Origin: Nodularia sp. LEGE 06071
Lineage (GTDB): Bacteria > Cyanobacteriota > Cyanobacteriia > Cyanobacteriales > Nostocaceae
NCBI RefSeq assembly: GCF_015207755.1
Contig: NZ_JADEWH010000004.1
Span: 62,001 to 126,000 of the forward strand
Length of the DNA: 64,000 bases
Reading direction: 5' to 3'
In this document: piece after piece, positions 18,529-26,842 of the stretch
How positions within the stretch are numbered: the stretch's first letter is position 1
Layout of the letters: the number at the start of each line of letters is the position of its first letter
Program-made: the position numbers and the translations under genes
Notes under the pieces: model-generated
What the model saw: the letters and a program-made list of their open reading frames with translations, nothing else
What the model was told of the DNA's origin: nothing
The model's database searches: none

Positions 18529-19290
18529 ATGGTTGAAGATCATCAATCTATTCGTACCCTATCAGTTGATATTGGAGGTAGTGGTGTCAAAGCACTGGTT
18601 TTAGATATCACCGGAAATCCCGTAACCAAAAGGATGCGTTTAGAGACACCCCAACCGTCTAAACCAGAGATGATCATTGATGCGATCGCAGTATTAGCAG
18701 CAGATCAAGGTGAATTTCATCGCGTTTCCGTGGGTTTTCCCGGTGTAGTGCGTCAGGGAGTCACAGAAACAGCAGTTAACTTATATCAAGATTGGATTGG
18801 ATTTGACTTGGAAACAGCATTATCACAACGTCTCAGCAAGCCTGTACGAGTGATTAATGATGCCGATATGCAAGGCTTTGGGGCAGTATCAGGTAAAGGT
18901 TTGGAATTGGTAATTACCTTGGGTACAGGTTTTGGTTCGGCTTTATTTATCGATGGCAAACTTGTGCCAAATATGGAAATGGGACATCATCAGTTTCGCA
19001 AGGGTAAGACCTATGAAGAACAACTGGGACGCGCCGAGTTAGAAAAAATTGGTGATAAAAGATGGAACAGGCGTTTAGAAAAAGCGATCGCATCTTTACA
19101 AAGTTTGTTCAATTATGATTACCTTTACATTGGCGGCGGTGAAGCTGTCAGGGTAAATATTGAGCTACCCTTAAACGTCAAACTCATCCCGAATATCACT
19201 GGTTTATTAGGTGGAATTGCTTTGTGGCGAGATGAGCTAGAAGCTAGGGACACCGGGACTGGTGACAATAAAAAAACCTCTCTTTCTTAA
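18529..19290 (+). CDS. ppgK: Polyphosphate glucokinase (ROK family)
   Basis: The 253-residue ROK-family sugar kinase has the phosphate-1 motif SVDIGGSGVKAL (about 12-23), the sugar-binding NDADMQGFGA, the LGTGFGSALF phosphate-2 loop and the GGGEAVR adenosine/phosphate motif. GHHQFRKGKTYEEQLG matches the region that in polyphosphate glucokinases reads GH..xKGKxxEEx; the zinc-binding Cys cluster of ordinary ROK kinases is absent. The enzyme would phosphorylate glucose with polyphosphate as donor, as shown for a Nostoc homologue to my knowledge. A polyphosphate:AMP phosphotransferase gene lies upstream at 11684. Confidence 0.9.
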   Translation: MVEDHQSIRTLSVDIGGSGVKALVLDITGNPVTKRMRLETPQPSKPEMIIDAIAVLAADQGEFHRVSVGFPGVVRQGVTETAVNLYQDWIGFDLETALSQRLSKPVRVINDADMQGFGAVSGKGLELVITLGTGFGSALFIDGKLVPNMEMGHHQFRKGKTYEEQLGRAELEKIGDKRWNRRLEKAIASLQSLFNYDYLYIGGGEAVRVNIELPLNVKLIPNITGLLGGIALWRDELEARDTGTGDNKKTSLS

Positions 19291-19460
19291 CTCTCTGTGT
19301 TCTCTGCGTCTGGTGTGGTATGGCTAACGCCACGCTCCGCGAACGTTAATTTATTTCTTAAAAATCCCCTCCTGAAATCTACCTGCTGCGTAAGTCCCAC
19401 GAAAGATGTCCAAATTAATTATCCAACTTATCCATAAAGGAAAGGTAGGGATAATTAACC

Positions 19461-20480
19461 ATGCAATTAAAGCCCATTAATCAGCAAGTAGTAGCCGTCG
19501 TGGGGGCTTCTAGCGGTATCGGCAGAGAAACAGCGCTCAAGTTTGCCCAACGTGGTGCAAAGGTTGTAGTTTCAGCACGCAGCGAACCGGGACTGAAGTC
19601 TTTGGTGGAAGAAATTCGCGGCTTAGGCGGTGAAGCCATATATACTATTGCCGATGTCAGTGATTTTCAGCAAGTTAAGGCGATCGCCGATCAAACTGTG
19701 GCAGAATATGGACGCTTGGATACTTGGGTTCATGCTGCGGCTACAGGTATCATCGCGCCTTTTGAGCAAATTACACCAGAAGAATTTGAGCGAGTTGTGG
19801 ATGTCACTCTGATGGGACAAGTTTATGGTGCGATGGCTGCACTACCTTATCTCAAACAACAGGGACGCGGATCATTAATTCATATTTCCTCAATGGAGGG
19901 TAGGCGCAGTTTGCCGCTACAAAGCCCCTATTCGGCTGCTAAACATGGTTTAGAAGGTTTCTTAGAAGCCTTGCGTGTGGAATTGCAACATGAAAAATTG
20001 CCGATTAATGTCACCTCAATATTACCTTCCACAATCAACACACCCTATTACAATAAAATTCGCACCAAGTTAGGGGTAAAGCCTACGGGGATACCGCCTT
20101 ATTACGAACCCAAAATTGTCACTGATGCCATTCTCTATGTTGCGGAACACCCCATGCGGGATTTTATCGTGGGAGATGCAGGCAAAGTATTAGATTTACT
20201 GCAACGGGTTTCACCGGAATTAGTCGATGCAATTCTACTAGCGATCGCCTTTCCCGGTCAACGTACTAATGAGCCAAAATCAGAGGATGCACCGGATAAT
20301 GTTTTTACCGCCATTCCTGGTTATGACAGAATAGAGGGCGATTTTAGAAACCTGTCAATACCCAGTTTTTTAGATTGGTGGGATATGAATCCGACATTGA
20401 AATGGGGCGCTGTAGCCCTTGGAGTAGTGAGTGTTGCAGTTTTTCTGGGTGGGTGGCGTAAGAGTTCGGATTTGTCTTAG
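19461..20480 (+). CDS. Membrane-anchored short-chain dehydrogenase/reductase
   Basis: The 339-residue protein has a classical SDR domain at about 8-255. The nucleotide loop is VVGASSGIGRE (13-23), the catalytic Ser is in LIHISSMEG and the YSAAKHG active-site Tyr/Lys is near 155-161. The C-terminal extension ends in a transmembrane helix (WGAVALGVVSVAVFLGGW). The Ala-Arg-Ser after the second strand (VVVSARSEPG) favours NADP(H). The substrate is unknown. ATG 19461 is preceded by AAGGAAAGG. Confidence 0.92.
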   Translation: MQLKPINQQVVAVVGASSGIGRETALKFAQRGAKVVVSARSEPGLKSLVEEIRGLGGEAIYTIADVSDFQQVKAIADQTVAEYGRLDTWVHAAATGIIAPFEQITPEEFERVVDVTLMGQVYGAMAALPYLKQQGRGSLIHISSMEGRRSLPLQSPYSAAKHGLEGFLEALRVELQHEKLPINVTSILPSTINTPYYNKIRTKLGVKPTGIPPYYEPKIVTDAILYVAEHPMRDFIVGDAGKVLDLLQRVSPELVDAILLAIAFPGQRTNEPKSEDAPDNVFTAIPGYDRIEGDFRNLSIPSFLDWWDMNPTLKWGAVALGVVSVAVFLGGWRKSSDLS

Positions 20481-20570
20481 CTCGACTTGATCCAAAATTA
20501 ACAACTCCGTTTCTTTCTCTGGCAAAAACCCTGGCTTTTTGGCAAAGACTTAAACCTATTAGATAACACA

Positions 20571-20679
20571 TACCCTTGGTATCACCCTTGACACCAGGGG
20601 TATTATAATTACTGACCTAAATAGGGTTAAAAAATTCCTGACTTTTACACCTTAATGGTGTATCATATAAATATATGAT
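20571..20679 (+). promoter_or_regulatory. Palindromic operator region upstream of mqsRA
   Basis: Three inverted repeats are clustered here: TACCCTTGGT (20571-20580) with ACCAGGGGTA (20593-20602), one mismatch; TACACC (20646-20651)-TTAAT-GGTGTA (20657-20662), perfect; and ATCATAT (20662-20668)-AAAT-ATATGAT (20673-20679), perfect. A TATAAT hexamer sits at 20604-20609. In E. coli MqsA binds AACCT-N3-AGGTT palindromes to repress its own operon. The second repeat has the same layout and is the likeliest antitoxin site; binding itself is inferred. Confidence 0.65.
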
Positions 20680-20687
20680 GGAAATGT

Positions 20688-21005
20688 ATGACGGATAAGC
20701 GCAAGCCAACCTATGACCTTGAAGCATTTAAAGCTGTCGCAGGCACTTTGAATGGACTCAATGCGACCGGCAGTGCCATTAAGGGAGCTGCAAGCATAGG
20801 ATTTGGGCGAACAGAAATTGTAGCGACTATTCAAACAATGAAAAAGTCACATTTCTACAAGTCAATGACAAGCTATGCCGATCATCGCATCTGGCAGGAT
20901 GTGTACCATGTTCCATCCGAGATTGGAGTTCTATATATCAAATTTACAGCAGATGCAGTGACAGAGTTTCTGTTGCTATCATTCAAGGAGAAAGAGAATG
21001 ACTGA
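20688..21005 (+). CDS. mqsR: MqsR-family toxin (mRNA interferase)
   Basis: The 105-residue protein has the MqsR signature SHFYKSMTSYADHRIWQDVY (about 58-77), then YIKFTADAVTEFLLLSFKEKE, as in E. coli MqsR. MqsR is a RelE-fold ribonuclease that cuts mRNA at GCU. The gene precedes and overlaps the antitoxin by 8 bp, the order of mqsRA, which is reversed compared with most type II systems. ATG 20688 is chosen because the protein matches from there; the Shine-Dalgarno is weak. Confidence 0.93.
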   Translation: MTDKRKPTYDLEAFKAVAGTLNGLNATGSAIKGAASIGFGRTEIVATIQTMKKSHFYKSMTSYADHRIWQDVYHVPSEIGVLYIKFTADAVTEFLLLSFKEKEND

Positions 21006-21423
21006 CATCACACCACTTTGCCCAGTGACTGGAGCGTCCATGCGCCGCGATGTACGTCCTATGACATTAAGCTATCGCACGCAGAATATTACATTTGATA
21101 TGCCTGGCTGGTATTGTGATCAGTCTGACGAGAGTATCCATACAAGTGAAGATATGAAGGTATCTGACCGGATGCTGAACCTTCTGAAAGCGCGGGTTGA
21201 TGGTTTACTTGAGCCGAAGGAAATTCGCCGTGTCCGTAAAAAGTTGAAGCTGACACAGATTCAAGCAGGAACACTGATTGGCGGTGGAACACGAGCATTT
21301 CAAAAATACGAGGCTGGGGACTTATTGCCCAGTCGCGGCATTACCAGTGCGCTGATGCTACTTGATCATGACCCATCTGCCATTGCTATCCTCAAGAACA
21401 GGCAGGACAATTCCACGACGTAG
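20998..21423 (+). CDS. mqsA: MqsA-family antitoxin with a reduced zinc site
   Basis: The 141-residue protein has an N-terminal zinc-domain-like region and a C-terminal HTH (KKLKLTQIQAGTLIGGGTRAFQKYEAG, about 81-107). The HTH part closely resembles E. coli MqsA (KKLSLTQKEAS..GGGVNAFSRYE). The two CxxC pairs that bind zinc in E. coli are each half lost here: CPVT at 8-11 and CDQS at 40-43. The N-domain that binds MqsR must therefore fold without the usual Zn, or the metal has been lost. It would neutralise MqsR and repress the operon. Confidence 0.92.
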   Translation: MTDITPLCPVTGASMRRDVRPMTLSYRTQNITFDMPGWYCDQSDESIHTSEDMKVSDRMLNLLKARVDGLLEPKEIRRVRKKLKLTQIQAGTLIGGGTRAFQKYEAGDLLPSRGITSALMLLDHDPSAIAILKNRQDNSTT

Positions 21424-21637
21424 CGCGCGTTCTCCCCAGAAGCCAAAATTACCTTTATCTTTCTTCTTAACCTTTGCGCCTTTGCGCCTTTGCGTGAGCC
21501 TAATTCATATTTGAAATCAGCACAGCCTTTTTTTGTTTGTCACTCCCTTAGTTCTGGAATCTGGTCTTGAAGTGAACCCAGCCTTATGTAAAACTGATGA
21601 TCTTTCGCTTCACAGCCTACATCAGAGGAACTAAAAC

Positions 21638-23161
21638 ATGGCGCGTCTAGCACTGCTGAGTGTATCTAACAAAACTGGTATAGTTGACCTAGCCCGGCGC
21701 TTGGTCGAAGAATTTAACTTTGATTTAATCAGCAGTGGGGGAACCGCCCAAACCCTCAAGGATGCGGGGCTACCTGTGACCAAGGTTTCTGATTACACGG
21801 GTTCACCTGAAATTTTAGGTGGTCGAGTTAAAACCTTACATCCTCGCATTCATGGCGGAATTTTGGCGCGGCGAGATATTCCCCAACATTTAACAGATTT
21901 AAAAAATAACCAAATTCGCCCCATTGATTTAGTAGTAGTCAATCTTTATCCCTTTGAGGAAACTATTGCTAAACCTGGAGTGACGTTATCTGAGGCTGTG
22001 GAACAAATTGATATCGGTGGACCGGCGATGTTACGGGCTGCATCGAAAAATTTTGCCCATCTGACGGTATTATGTGACCCAGCACAGTATGAAGAATATT
22101 TGCAGGAATTGCGGCAAAATCAAGGCACTGCATCTCTAGAGTTTCGCCAAAAATGTGCTTTAAAAGGTTTTTCTCATACGGCTAGTTATGATCAAGCGAT
22201 CGCAGCTTATCTTAGCCAATCATCTCAGGAATACAGTATTTCTGGGCAGCAATTGCAATCTCTGCGTTACGGCGAAAACCCCCATCAAGCTGCGGCTTGG
22301 TATCAAACCGGGACTACTCCCACGGGTTGGGCTGCGGCGACAAAATTACAAGGTAAGGAACTGAGTTATAACAACTTAGTGGATTTAGAAGCCGCCCGCC
22401 GCATTATTGCTGAGTTTACTGATACTCCCGCCGCTACGGTGATTAAACACACGAATCCCTGTGGTGTAGCCGTGGGAAGCACTCTTGTGGAAGCATATCA
22501 AAAAGCTTTTAATGCTGATTCGGTTTCGGCTTTTGGGGGAATTGTGGCACTTAATCGCCCCATTGATGCGGCGACAGCGAATGAGTTAACGAAGACATTT
22601 TTAGAATGTGTGGTTGCGCCGAGTTGTGAACCAGAAGCCCAAGAAATTTTGGCGGCGAAATCTAAACTGCGGATTTTGACATTAGCTGATTTGAGTAGTG
22701 GTCCCCAGGATACCGTGAAAGCGATCGCAGGTGGTTTTTTAGTCCAAGCTGCTGATGATGCCATAGCTGATTCTAGTAAATGGGAAGTAGTCACCGAACG
22801 TCAACCCACCGCTGACGAGTTAGCCGAATTACTGTTTGCTTGGAAGGTCTGTAAACACGTTAAATCTAATGCCATTGTCATTACAAGCGATCGCACTACA
22901 CTAGGCGTGGGTGCTGGTCAAATGAATCGCGTTGGTTCAGTTAAAATAGCCTTAGAACAAGCTGGCGCAAAAGCCCAAGGCGCAATTCTCGCCAGTGATG
23001 GATTTTTCCCCTTCGATGATTCTGTGAAAACAGCCGCAGCAGCCGGAATTACTGCCATTGTCCAACCAGGCGGCAGTTTGCGCGATCAAGATTCCATCAA
23101 GGCTGCAAATGAACTGGGTTTAGTCATGGTGTTAACTGGTGTCCGCCACTTCTTACATTAA
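21638..23161 (+). CDS. purH: Bifunctional AICAR formyltransferase / IMP cyclohydrolase PurH
   Basis: The 507-residue enzyme catalyses the last two steps of IMP synthesis. The N-terminal IMP cyclohydrolase (MGS-like) domain carries SVSNKTGIVDLA, ISSGGTAQTL and VKTLHPRIHGGIL. The C-terminal AICAR transformylase domain has LRYGENPHQAAAWY, VIKHTNPCGVA, SAFGGIVALN and CKHVKSNAIV. Length is that expected. ATG 21638 is preceded by GAGGAA. Confidence 0.98.
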   Translation: MARLALLSVSNKTGIVDLARRLVEEFNFDLISSGGTAQTLKDAGLPVTKVSDYTGSPEILGGRVKTLHPRIHGGILARRDIPQHLTDLKNNQIRPIDLVVVNLYPFEETIAKPGVTLSEAVEQIDIGGPAMLRAASKNFAHLTVLCDPAQYEEYLQELRQNQGTASLEFRQKCALKGFSHTASYDQAIAAYLSQSSQEYSISGQQLQSLRYGENPHQAAAWYQTGTTPTGWAAATKLQGKELSYNNLVDLEAARRIIAEFTDTPAATVIKHTNPCGVAVGSTLVEAYQKAFNADSVSAFGGIVALNRPIDAATANELTKTFLECVVAPSCEPEAQEILAAKSKLRILTLADLSSGPQDTVKAIAGGFLVQAADDAIADSSKWEVVTERQPTADELAELLFAWKVCKHVKSNAIVITSDRTTLGVGAGQMNRVGSVKIALEQAGAKAQGAILASDGFFPFDDSVKTAAAAGITAIVQPGGSLRDQDSIKAANELGLVMVLTGVRHFLH

Positions 23162-23270
23162 GTCTCTGTGGAGGTCAGCTTGTGCCAGTTCCTAAACTGT
23201 CACATATTACACTTGTCTTTTTAGCAAGCAGCAGTATTATCTAGTTGTGTGTGAGGAGCAAGTTAAAAAT

Positions 23271-23320
23271 AAAAAGCGTTTGGGGTGGAAACACGGCAAC
23301 ACTCCCAGACGCTTTTTAAT
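23271..23320 (+). terminator. Rho-independent terminator after purH
   Basis: AAAAAGCGTTTGGG (23271-23284) pairs with CCCAGACGCTTTTT (23304-23317) with one wobble, around a 19-nt loop, followed by AATTTG. It lies between the convergent purH and catalase genes and could act on both strands. Confidence 0.85.
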
Positions 23321-23430
23321 TTGTTTCATTTGTAATTCTGAATTTCAACTCATGGCAAACGTCTATCTAGCAGCTTAATTGGAACTGGCTGGATAGCTTG
23401 AGTGAGTTCGGCATTAATCACTGAATTGAT

Positions 23431-24123
23431 TTAAGATTTACTTTCAAGCGGGTTCGCAATGTATTTGAATGCTGGTTCGGAATTCCAAGGGCCACGCTCA
23501 TCTTTACCGTTGCCATTTGTAGATAGATTGTAATAAAGATCAACCGTTTCATCAGGCTGAATATTACCAAAGAATGGATCGGTCAATTTACCCAATGAAT
23601 CGAGAGCTTTCATAAACATTTGAGTATGAGAAATTTCTCGTGTTAATAGATGAACCAAAGTATTTTTAGTGCCTTCATCTGTCGCTAGCTTAATCAGTGA
23701 TTCGTAAGTCTGACGTGCGCCAGCTTCAGCTGCAATATTAGCTCTCAAATCCCGGACGACATCTCCACCTTCGTTCAAATAACTTGCCGTCCAAGCACTT
23801 CCTTGACTATCTAGAAAGTGCGGCCCCATACCTCTGACTGCAAACAGAGTGCTTTTGTATGCCTCTGTTTGATCCACATTTTTGGTATGACCTTCAATTA
23901 ATTTACCAACCATTTCTAAGTGACCGAATTCCTCGATAGCAATGTCTTGGAGCATATCTCGAATTCCAGCATTTTCCACATGAAATGATTGTACCCAATA
24001 TTGCAAAGCTGCTGAAAGTTCTCCCGTTGCTCCCCCAAACTGCTCAAGCAGTAATTGAGCAAAACGAGGGTTAGGTTCAGCAATATTTACAGCGTGAATA
24101 GGGTCTTTTTTGTGGTAAAACAT
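23431..24123 (-). CDS. Manganese catalase
   Basis: The 230-residue protein is of the non-haem, di-manganese catalase family. Ligand motifs are GGATGELSAALQYWVQS (Glu near 35), EEFGHLEMVG (Glu/His near 69-73) and the second half AAEAGARQTYESL..REISHTQMFMKAL (Glu, Glu/His). It disproportionates H2O2 and is found in many Nostocales. There is no signal peptide, so it is cytosolic. The product ends at residue 230 with a short tail; full family length is about 230-290, so it may be the shorter form. Confidence 0.93.
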   Translation of the reverse strand: MFYHKKDPIHAVNIAEPNPRFAQLLLEQFGGATGELSAALQYWVQSFHVENAGIRDMLQDIAIEEFGHLEMVGKLIEGHTKNVDQTEAYKSTLFAVRGMGPHFLDSQGSAWTASYLNEGGDVVRDLRANIAAEAGARQTYESLIKLATDEGTKNTLVHLLTREISHTQMFMKALDSLGKLTDPFFGNIQPDETVDLYYNLSTNGNGKDERGPWNSEPAFKYIANPLESKS

Positions 24124-24399
24124 AATGTACCTATTAAAGAGTTTTTAATGCAAAATAATAGTTGAGTATGATAAAATAGGGTGACTATTATAATATCTCT
24201 ACCTCAAAAATTAAAAAGCGCTGGAGATACTACTCGACAGTAGTATCGGTGCGTTGAATTAAAGAAATTAACATTTAGCCTGAGAGAACGTCGCAATTCC
24301 CGTGAGTTATATCCTTGATATCAACCTAACTAAATTAGTGTGTGAGAAGATTTAGCAGGCGCGTTCCTCATCTATTAATCAGCTATTTGCTAATTCAAA

Positions 24400-24672
24400 T
24401 TAGACGCTACGGCGACTGGTAAACAGTCCCCACAGATAAATAGCAATGATTGAGCCAATAACGGCGACAAACAGACCAGGAATACTTAAACTAGCAGCCG
24501 TTAATTGCAGCGTTCCCGTTTGTAGGAGAGTAAATACACTACCTCCGACAAACGCACCAATAATACCTAAAATCATTGTTGAGAGAATACCACCACCTTG
24601 AGAACCGGGATAAATTGCTTTACCGATTGCACCAGCTAAAAGTCCTAAGATTGCCCAAGCAATAAGATTCAT
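24400..24672 (-). CDS. GlsB/YeaQ/YmgE-family stress membrane protein
   Basis: The 90-residue protein has three hydrophobic segments and the family signature: start MNLIAWAILGLLAGAIGK, then PGSQGGGILSTMILGIIGAFVGG and VIGSIIAIYLWGLF. Members are small inner-membrane proteins induced by stress; their molecular role is not known. It stands alone on the minus strand between catalase and hemN. Confidence 0.92.
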   Translation of the reverse strand: MNLIAWAILGLLAGAIGKAIYPGSQGGGILSTMILGIIGAFVGGSVFTLLQTGTLQLTAASLSIPGLFVAVIGSIIAIYLWGLFTSRRSV

Positions 24673-24892
24673 AATTTTCCTCTAAAATCTCAACTGTGTT
24701 TATCATAGCAATTGTTATTTACAATTGATTCAGCCAGAGGAAATAGTTATTAAAATCAAAAGGTAGAGAAATACTTATATGAGGTTATACTACCTGAAGT
24801 TAATCAGGATAATTGGTAATAGTTGATCAGCATAATTACCAATTACCAATTTTGTTGAGCAATCAGATTTAAAAATTAGCTGCAATTTTAGC

Positions 24893-26275
24893 TCAAATTG
24901 CCCGCGAAAATTGTTTATCTCTGGTTTGATTATAATTATCAAATATGACAGCGATATTTCTCACCAGTAACCTACCGATATCTGTAATCTCTATTTGCTT
25001 GGTTGATATTTTGACGAGTTCATCGGCTGCTAGTGTTTCTAATGCCTTTAACTCATGGCTAAAATACTCATCGAAGCTGATGTGATATTTATCGGCAATA
25101 TCTTGCTTATTCAGATGAAAATGAGACATAATGCACATGATCACATCTCGTCTAATTATGTCATCTTGACTAAGTTTAATTCCTTTACTAATGGGTAAAA
25201 TATCTGCGGATATCGCGCGATAATAATCCTTTAATTGCTTGTGGTTCTGCACATAAGCATCATTAAGCATACTGATTGATGTGGCACCAAAGCCTAAGAG
25301 TTCTGTTCCGGCGTGGGTGGTGTATCCCTGAAAGTTGCGCTGGAGGGTGTGATTTTGTTGTGCGATCGCTAATTCATCATGATCTTTGGCAAAATGATCC
25401 ATGCCAATAAATAGATACTTATTACTCGTCAGTTCCTCAATAGTCATCTTAAGAATTTCTAACTTTTCCTGTGGTTGAGGCAATGCTTCTTGAGGAATAT
25501 TTTTTTGCGCTGGCTTCATCCACGGGACATAGGCGAAGTTAAACACAACAATGCGGTTAGGATCTAATTCAATCGTCTTTTTGACTGTTTCTTGAAATGT
25601 CTGGAGAGTTTGATGAGGTAAACCATAAATTAGGTCTACATTCACACTGTCAAACTTGGCGGCTTTAATCCAATCCATAACATTAAACAGCAGTTCTTCT
25701 GGCTGGACGCGATTCACTGCTAATTGTACTTGGGGATTAAAGTCCTGAATGCCAAAACTAATGCGGTTAAAACCCACTTCGCGGAGAAAGAAAATATAGT
25801 CTTGATCTACGTAAGCGGGATTAATTTCAATGGAAATTTCGGCTTGTGGATCAATATTAAAGTTTTCAGTGATGTGTTTCCATAAAAATTTGACTTGTTC
25901 GTGATCTAAATAGTTCGGTGTACCACCACCCCAGTGAATTTGTAGGACTTTTCGATCTGAATCAATCAAGTTTGCCATGTTCTTGATTTCTCGCACCAAA
26001 TGTTCTAAGTAAGGTTTGGCAATATTCTTGTTTTTGGATATGACTGTATTACAGCCGCAGAAGTAGCAAGCTGTTTGACAAAAGGGAATATGGAAATATA
26101 AAGACAGAGGTGATTTTCGGTAGTTGGAGGCGGCGATCGCACCGTGAAAATCAGTTACAGTAAATTCGGCGCTTAACTCTGTAGCGGGTGGGTAACTCGT
26201 GTATCTGGGTGCAGGATTATCATACTTTTTGATCATCTCCAGATCAAATTTGACACTAGGCAAGACAAAAACCAT
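24893..26275 (-). CDS. hemN: Oxygen-independent coproporphyrinogen III oxidase HemN (radical SAM)
   Basis: HemN converts coproporphyrinogen III to protoporphyrinogen IX without O2. The start is ATG 26275 (MVFVLPSVKFD), giving 460 residues, the normal length; a further upstream ATG at 26311 would add a non-conserved stretch. The 4Fe-4S ligands are C66, C70 and C73 in PFCQTACYFCGC. HWGGGTPNYL and the NPxxVD motif (EINPAYVD) follow, as do RYTSYPPA and the C-terminal HemN domain. It is one of the classical low-oxygen tetrapyrrole genes; a low-oxygen cyclase paralogue lies at 29617. Confidence 0.97.
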   Translation of the reverse strand: MVFVLPSVKFDLEMIKKYDNPAPRYTSYPPATELSAEFTVTDFHGAIAASNYRKSPLSLYFHIPFCQTACYFCGCNTVISKNKNIAKPYLEHLVREIKNMANLIDSDRKVLQIHWGGGTPNYLDHEQVKFLWKHITENFNIDPQAEISIEINPAYVDQDYIFFLREVGFNRISFGIQDFNPQVQLAVNRVQPEELLFNVMDWIKAAKFDSVNVDLIYGLPHQTLQTFQETVKKTIELDPNRIVVFNFAYVPWMKPAQKNIPQEALPQPQEKLEILKMTIEELTSNKYLFIGMDHFAKDHDELAIAQQNHTLQRNFQGYTTHAGTELLGFGATSISMLNDAYVQNHKQLKDYYRAISADILPISKGIKLSQDDIIRRDVIMCIMSHFHLNKQDIADKYHISFDEYFSHELKALETLAADELVKISTKQIEITDIGRLLVRNIAVIFDNYNQTRDKQFSRAI

Positions 26276-26842
26276 CAAAACCTCCAAGAAACTGCGACCA
26301 TCCCGCCTCATGCAGCGCGGCGGAAATCAAATTGCGAATAAAATCTGTATGCTCTCGCTGTTGTATAGTGTAGAGAGTCTCAGCAGTGGGTGATGTGTTG
26401 ACTCCCACCAAACAGCCTCAATCATCTCAAATGATCGGATTTGTTGGCTTCGGCGATCATTTTTCTCCCACTAAATTATTTAACTATCAATATTTGTATA
26501 ATTAGAAAGCTATTAAGTTTTCTTTATATTTTTCTGGTTAGGGATTTCCTAGCAATAATTTATCCAGATAAACGTTACTTTATTTGGTGCAGAGTTTTGC
26601 AACGTAGCCATCAGGTTTTCAGCCTTTAAAAATGGGGAGGGTTTAATTGGTACAGCCAAAAGAGAGTATTTTGGTGTGTCAAATGTCGTCGGCATCTCAA
26701 AACCGCAAAAAATTTTCCGAAATTATTATCCCTTAACGGTATGGTAATTCGGGCAATAAATTTATGAATTAACCCGTCCTAAAGAGGATATAGAATTTCG
26801 GGGCTTTTGTTAAAAATTAAATATTCTCAAGAAGTCAGATTT
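26276..26842. other. Intergenic region between divergent hemN and sulfatase genes
   Basis: The region is AT-rich, with no convincing gene and no clear palindromes. It must contain both promoters, but I could not pick boxes with confidence. Confidence 0.55.

Noticed and set aside
20588-20609. TTGACA and TATAAT hexamers upstream of mqsRA as a sigma-70 promoter
   Set aside because: They are only 10 bp apart, too close to act together; the TATAAT may be a -10 with another -35.
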